A stretch of 6,066 bases of DNA from NCBI GenBank assembly GCA_947464665.1, contig CANHXV010000121.1:1-6066 (forward strand), in the 5' to 3' direction. The stretch is from Comamonadaceae bacterium. Lineage in GTDB: Bacteria > Pseudomonadota > Gammaproteobacteria > Burkholderiales > Burkholderiaceae_C. Position numbers and translations under genes: made by a program. Below, piece by piece: positions 4,609 through 6,066 of this stretch; the stretch's first letter is position 1; every line of letters begins with the position of its first letter. The notes under the pieces are model-generated. The model was not told where the DNA came from, searched no databases, and saw only the letters and a list, made by a program, of their open reading frames with translations.

Positions 4609-6066
4609 TTACTCCAAGCCTTCTTCCACCAACTCACTGGCACGCAACAAGGCGCGCGCTTTGTGTTCGGTTTCTTTCCACTCCAACTCTGGCACCGAGT
4701 CGGCCACCACGCCAGCCGCGGCTTGCACATACAACACTTGGTCTTTGATAACGCCTGTTCGAATGGCAATGGCCACATCCATGTCACCTGCGTAGCTGAG
4801 ATAACCACAAGCGCCGCCATACACCCCGCGCTTGGTAGGCTCCAATTTGTCAATCAGTTCCATGGCATGAACCTTGGGCGCACCCGTGAGTGTGCCAGCT
4901 GGGAACGTAGCCTTGAGCACATCCATGTTGGTCATGCCCTCGTTCAAAATGCCTTCGACATTGCTCACGATGTGCATCACATGGCTGTAGCGCTCTATTG
5001 CAAAGGCTTCGGTCACTTTCACAGAGCCTATTTTGGCAATGCGGCCAATGTCATTGCGGGCCAAGTCAATCAGCATGACGTGCTCGGCGCGCTCTTTGGG
5101 GTCGTTGACCAATTCAAGTTCAGCTGCTTTGTCTTTTTCGGGTGTTGCGCCGCGCGGCCTTGTGCCTGCCAAGGGCCGAATGGTGACTTTCACACCTTCT
5201 TCGGTTTGTTCTTGGCGCACCAAAATTTCTGGGCTGGCACCCACCACATGGAAGTCGCCAAAGTTGTAGAAGTACATGTAAGGGCTGGGGTTCAGCGACC
5301 TGAGCGCGCGGTACAAAGACAAGGGGCTTTCGGTGTAACGCTTTTTAATGCGCTGGCCCACTTGCACCTGCATAAAGTCGCCTGCCGCAATGAGTTCCTT
5401 GGCCTCTAACACGGTCTTCAAATAATCTTCTTTTTTGAAGTCGCGTTCTGACGGATACGTTTGTGTCGAACTTACCACCGGAGCGCTGACTGAATACTTC
5501 AGTTGCTCTTTCAATTCACGCAAACGTTTTTTGGCTTTGGAATAAGCTTCGGGCGTGCCAGGGTCTGCATAGACCATCAAATAAAGTTTGCCCGACAAGT
5601 TGTCAATCACAGCCAACTCTTCGCACTGCAGCAGCAAGATATCGGGTGTGCCCAAGGTATCGGGCGGGCAAGAGTTTTCGAGCTTTTTCTCGATGTACCT
5701 TACGGCATCGTAGCCAAAGTAACCCGCCAAGCCGCCGCAAAAGCGCGGCATGCCCGGTCTGAGCGCAACTTTGAATCGCTTTTGATACTGCTCGATGAAG
5801 TCGAGTGGGTTTCCGGCTGCGGTTTCAACAACCACACCATCGGTCACGACTTCAGTGTGCGCACCATTGCCAAAGCCTCGCGCTTGTAGAAAAGTTTGTG
5901 CAGGCAAGCCAATGAAGCTGTAGCGGCCAAAACGCTCGCCCCCCACCACCGACTCCAGCAAGAAACTGTATTTGCCACCATCTTTGTGATGGGCCAACTT
6001 CAAGTACAGCGAGAGCGGGGTTTCTAAATCGGCAAAGGCCTCTAGCATCAGAGGAATGCGGTTGAA
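4609..6066 (-). CDS. trpE: anthranilate synthase component I, 5' end cut by the window
   Basis: TrpE makes anthranilate from chorismate with ammonia from TrpG. The frame is open to the window edge: before the ATG at 6048 it continues as FNRIPL, matching the FNRIPLMLEAFADLETPLSLYLKLA block of related TrpE proteins. The ATG at 6048 is therefore an internal Met and the true start, probably 10-20 codons further, lies outside. Of 485 visible residues, the N-terminal part holds FLLES (residues 35-39), the tryptophan-binding LLES feedback element, supported by NPSPYMYF (259-266). The C-terminal chorismate-binding domain shows GTRPRG (301-306), DLARNDIGR, RYSHVMHI with the conserved His362, FPAGTLTGAPK (388-398) and the metal-ligand region ELEWKETEHKA near the end. 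It is likely inhibited by tryptophan. Any leader peptide or attenuator would be outside the window. Confidence 0.97.
   Translation of the reverse strand, partial: FNRIPLMLEAFADLETPLSLYLKLAHHKDGGKYSFLLESVVGGERFGRYSFIGLPAQTFLQARGFGNGAHTEVVTDGVVVETAAGNPLDFIEQYQKRFKVALRPGMPRFCGGLAGYFGYDAVRYIEKKLENSCPPDTLGTPDILLLQCEELAVIDNLSGKLYLMVYADPGTPEAYSKAKKRLRELKEQLKYSVSAPVVSSTQTYPSERDFKKEDYLKTVLEAKELIAAGDFMQVQVGQRIKKRYTESPLSLYRALRSLNPSPYMYFYNFGDFHVVGASPEILVRQEQTEEGVKVTIRPLAGTRPRGATPEKDKAAELELVNDPKERAEHVMLIDLARNDIGRIAKIGSVKVTEAFAIERYSHVMHIVSNVEGILNEGMTNMDVLKATFPAGTLTGAPKVHAMELIDKLEPTKRGVYGGACGYLSYAGDMDVAIAIRTGVIKDQVLYVQAAAGVVADSVPELEWKETEHKARALLRASELVEEGLE
4612..4615 (-). promoter_or_regulatory. trpG Shine-Dalgarno inside the trpE 3' end
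   Basis: The minus strand reads GGAG with an 8-nt spacer to the trpG ATG at 4603. The GGAG spans the last two sense codons of trpE (Leu-Glu) just before its TAA, so ribosomes finishing trpE terminate on the trpG initiation region. This supports coupled, near-equimolar synthesis of the two anthranilate synthase subunits. Confidence 0.75.

Noticed and set aside
4663..5409. 248-codon plus-strand open frame inside trpE
   Set aside because: It is antisense to the conserved TrpE chorismate-binding domain, its product is His/Phe/Cys-rich and resembles no family I know, as expected of a shadow frame.
4609..6048. trpE taken as complete with its start at the ATG at 6048
   Set aside because: The frame stays open to the window edge and the upstream codons FNRIPL match conserved TrpE sequence, so the gene is cut by the window.

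Overview
The window holds a tryptophan-biosynthesis gene cluster followed by the head of a tRNA operon. All recognised genes lie on the minus strand, so biological order runs from the right end of the window to the left: trpE (5' end cut off at base 6066), trpG, a threonine aldolase gene (ltaE type), trpD, trpC, ung, tRNA-Tyr(GUA) and tRNA-Gly(UCC). The protein sequences (a TrpE reading FNRIPLMLEAFADLETPLSLYLKLA, a TrpD starting MPITPQEALQ) and the tRNA order resemble Burkholderiales (Betaproteobacteria). From memory of such proteins I favour a Comamonadaceae-type freshwater bacterium (Limnohabitans/Rhodoferax-like), but the family-level call is an inference.

Bases 293-6066 are one tightly packed gene string with no gap over 48 nt. 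trpE and trpG are 5 nt apart, trpG and the aldolase 1 nt, the aldolase and trpD 48 nt, trpD and trpC overlap by 4 nt (ATGA), and trpC and ung are 15 nt apart. TrpE with TrpG makes anthranilate from chorismate and glutamine, TrpD adds phosphoribose, and TrpC closes the indole ring to indole-3-glycerol phosphate. The first committed steps up to indole-glycerol phosphate are therefore covered, except TrpF; trpF, trpB and trpA are not in the window. Two genes with no obvious tryptophan role share the transcription unit: the PLP-dependent threonine aldolase in the middle and uracil-DNA glycosylase at the end.

Bases 1-292 contain a compact tRNA unit. A candidate extended -10 promoter lies directly behind ung, followed by tRNA-Tyr, a spacer with a perfect UUCG-capped hairpin, and tRNA-Gly; the first bases of a further tRNA may lie at the left edge. 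This is the arrangement known from tyrU-glyT-thrT-tufB operons, so the tuf/secE/nusG/ribosomal region probably continues off the left end (inference).

This is mostly core metabolism and translation rather than an accessory island, and I see no mobile element, CRISPR array or defence system. The points most worth a second look are the aldolase inside the trp string and a 12-nt exact inverted match between the ung 3' end and the tRNA-Tyr anticodon arm. Others are the lack of a visible terminator between ung and the tRNA promoter, and the near absence of tryptophan in the Trp enzymes.
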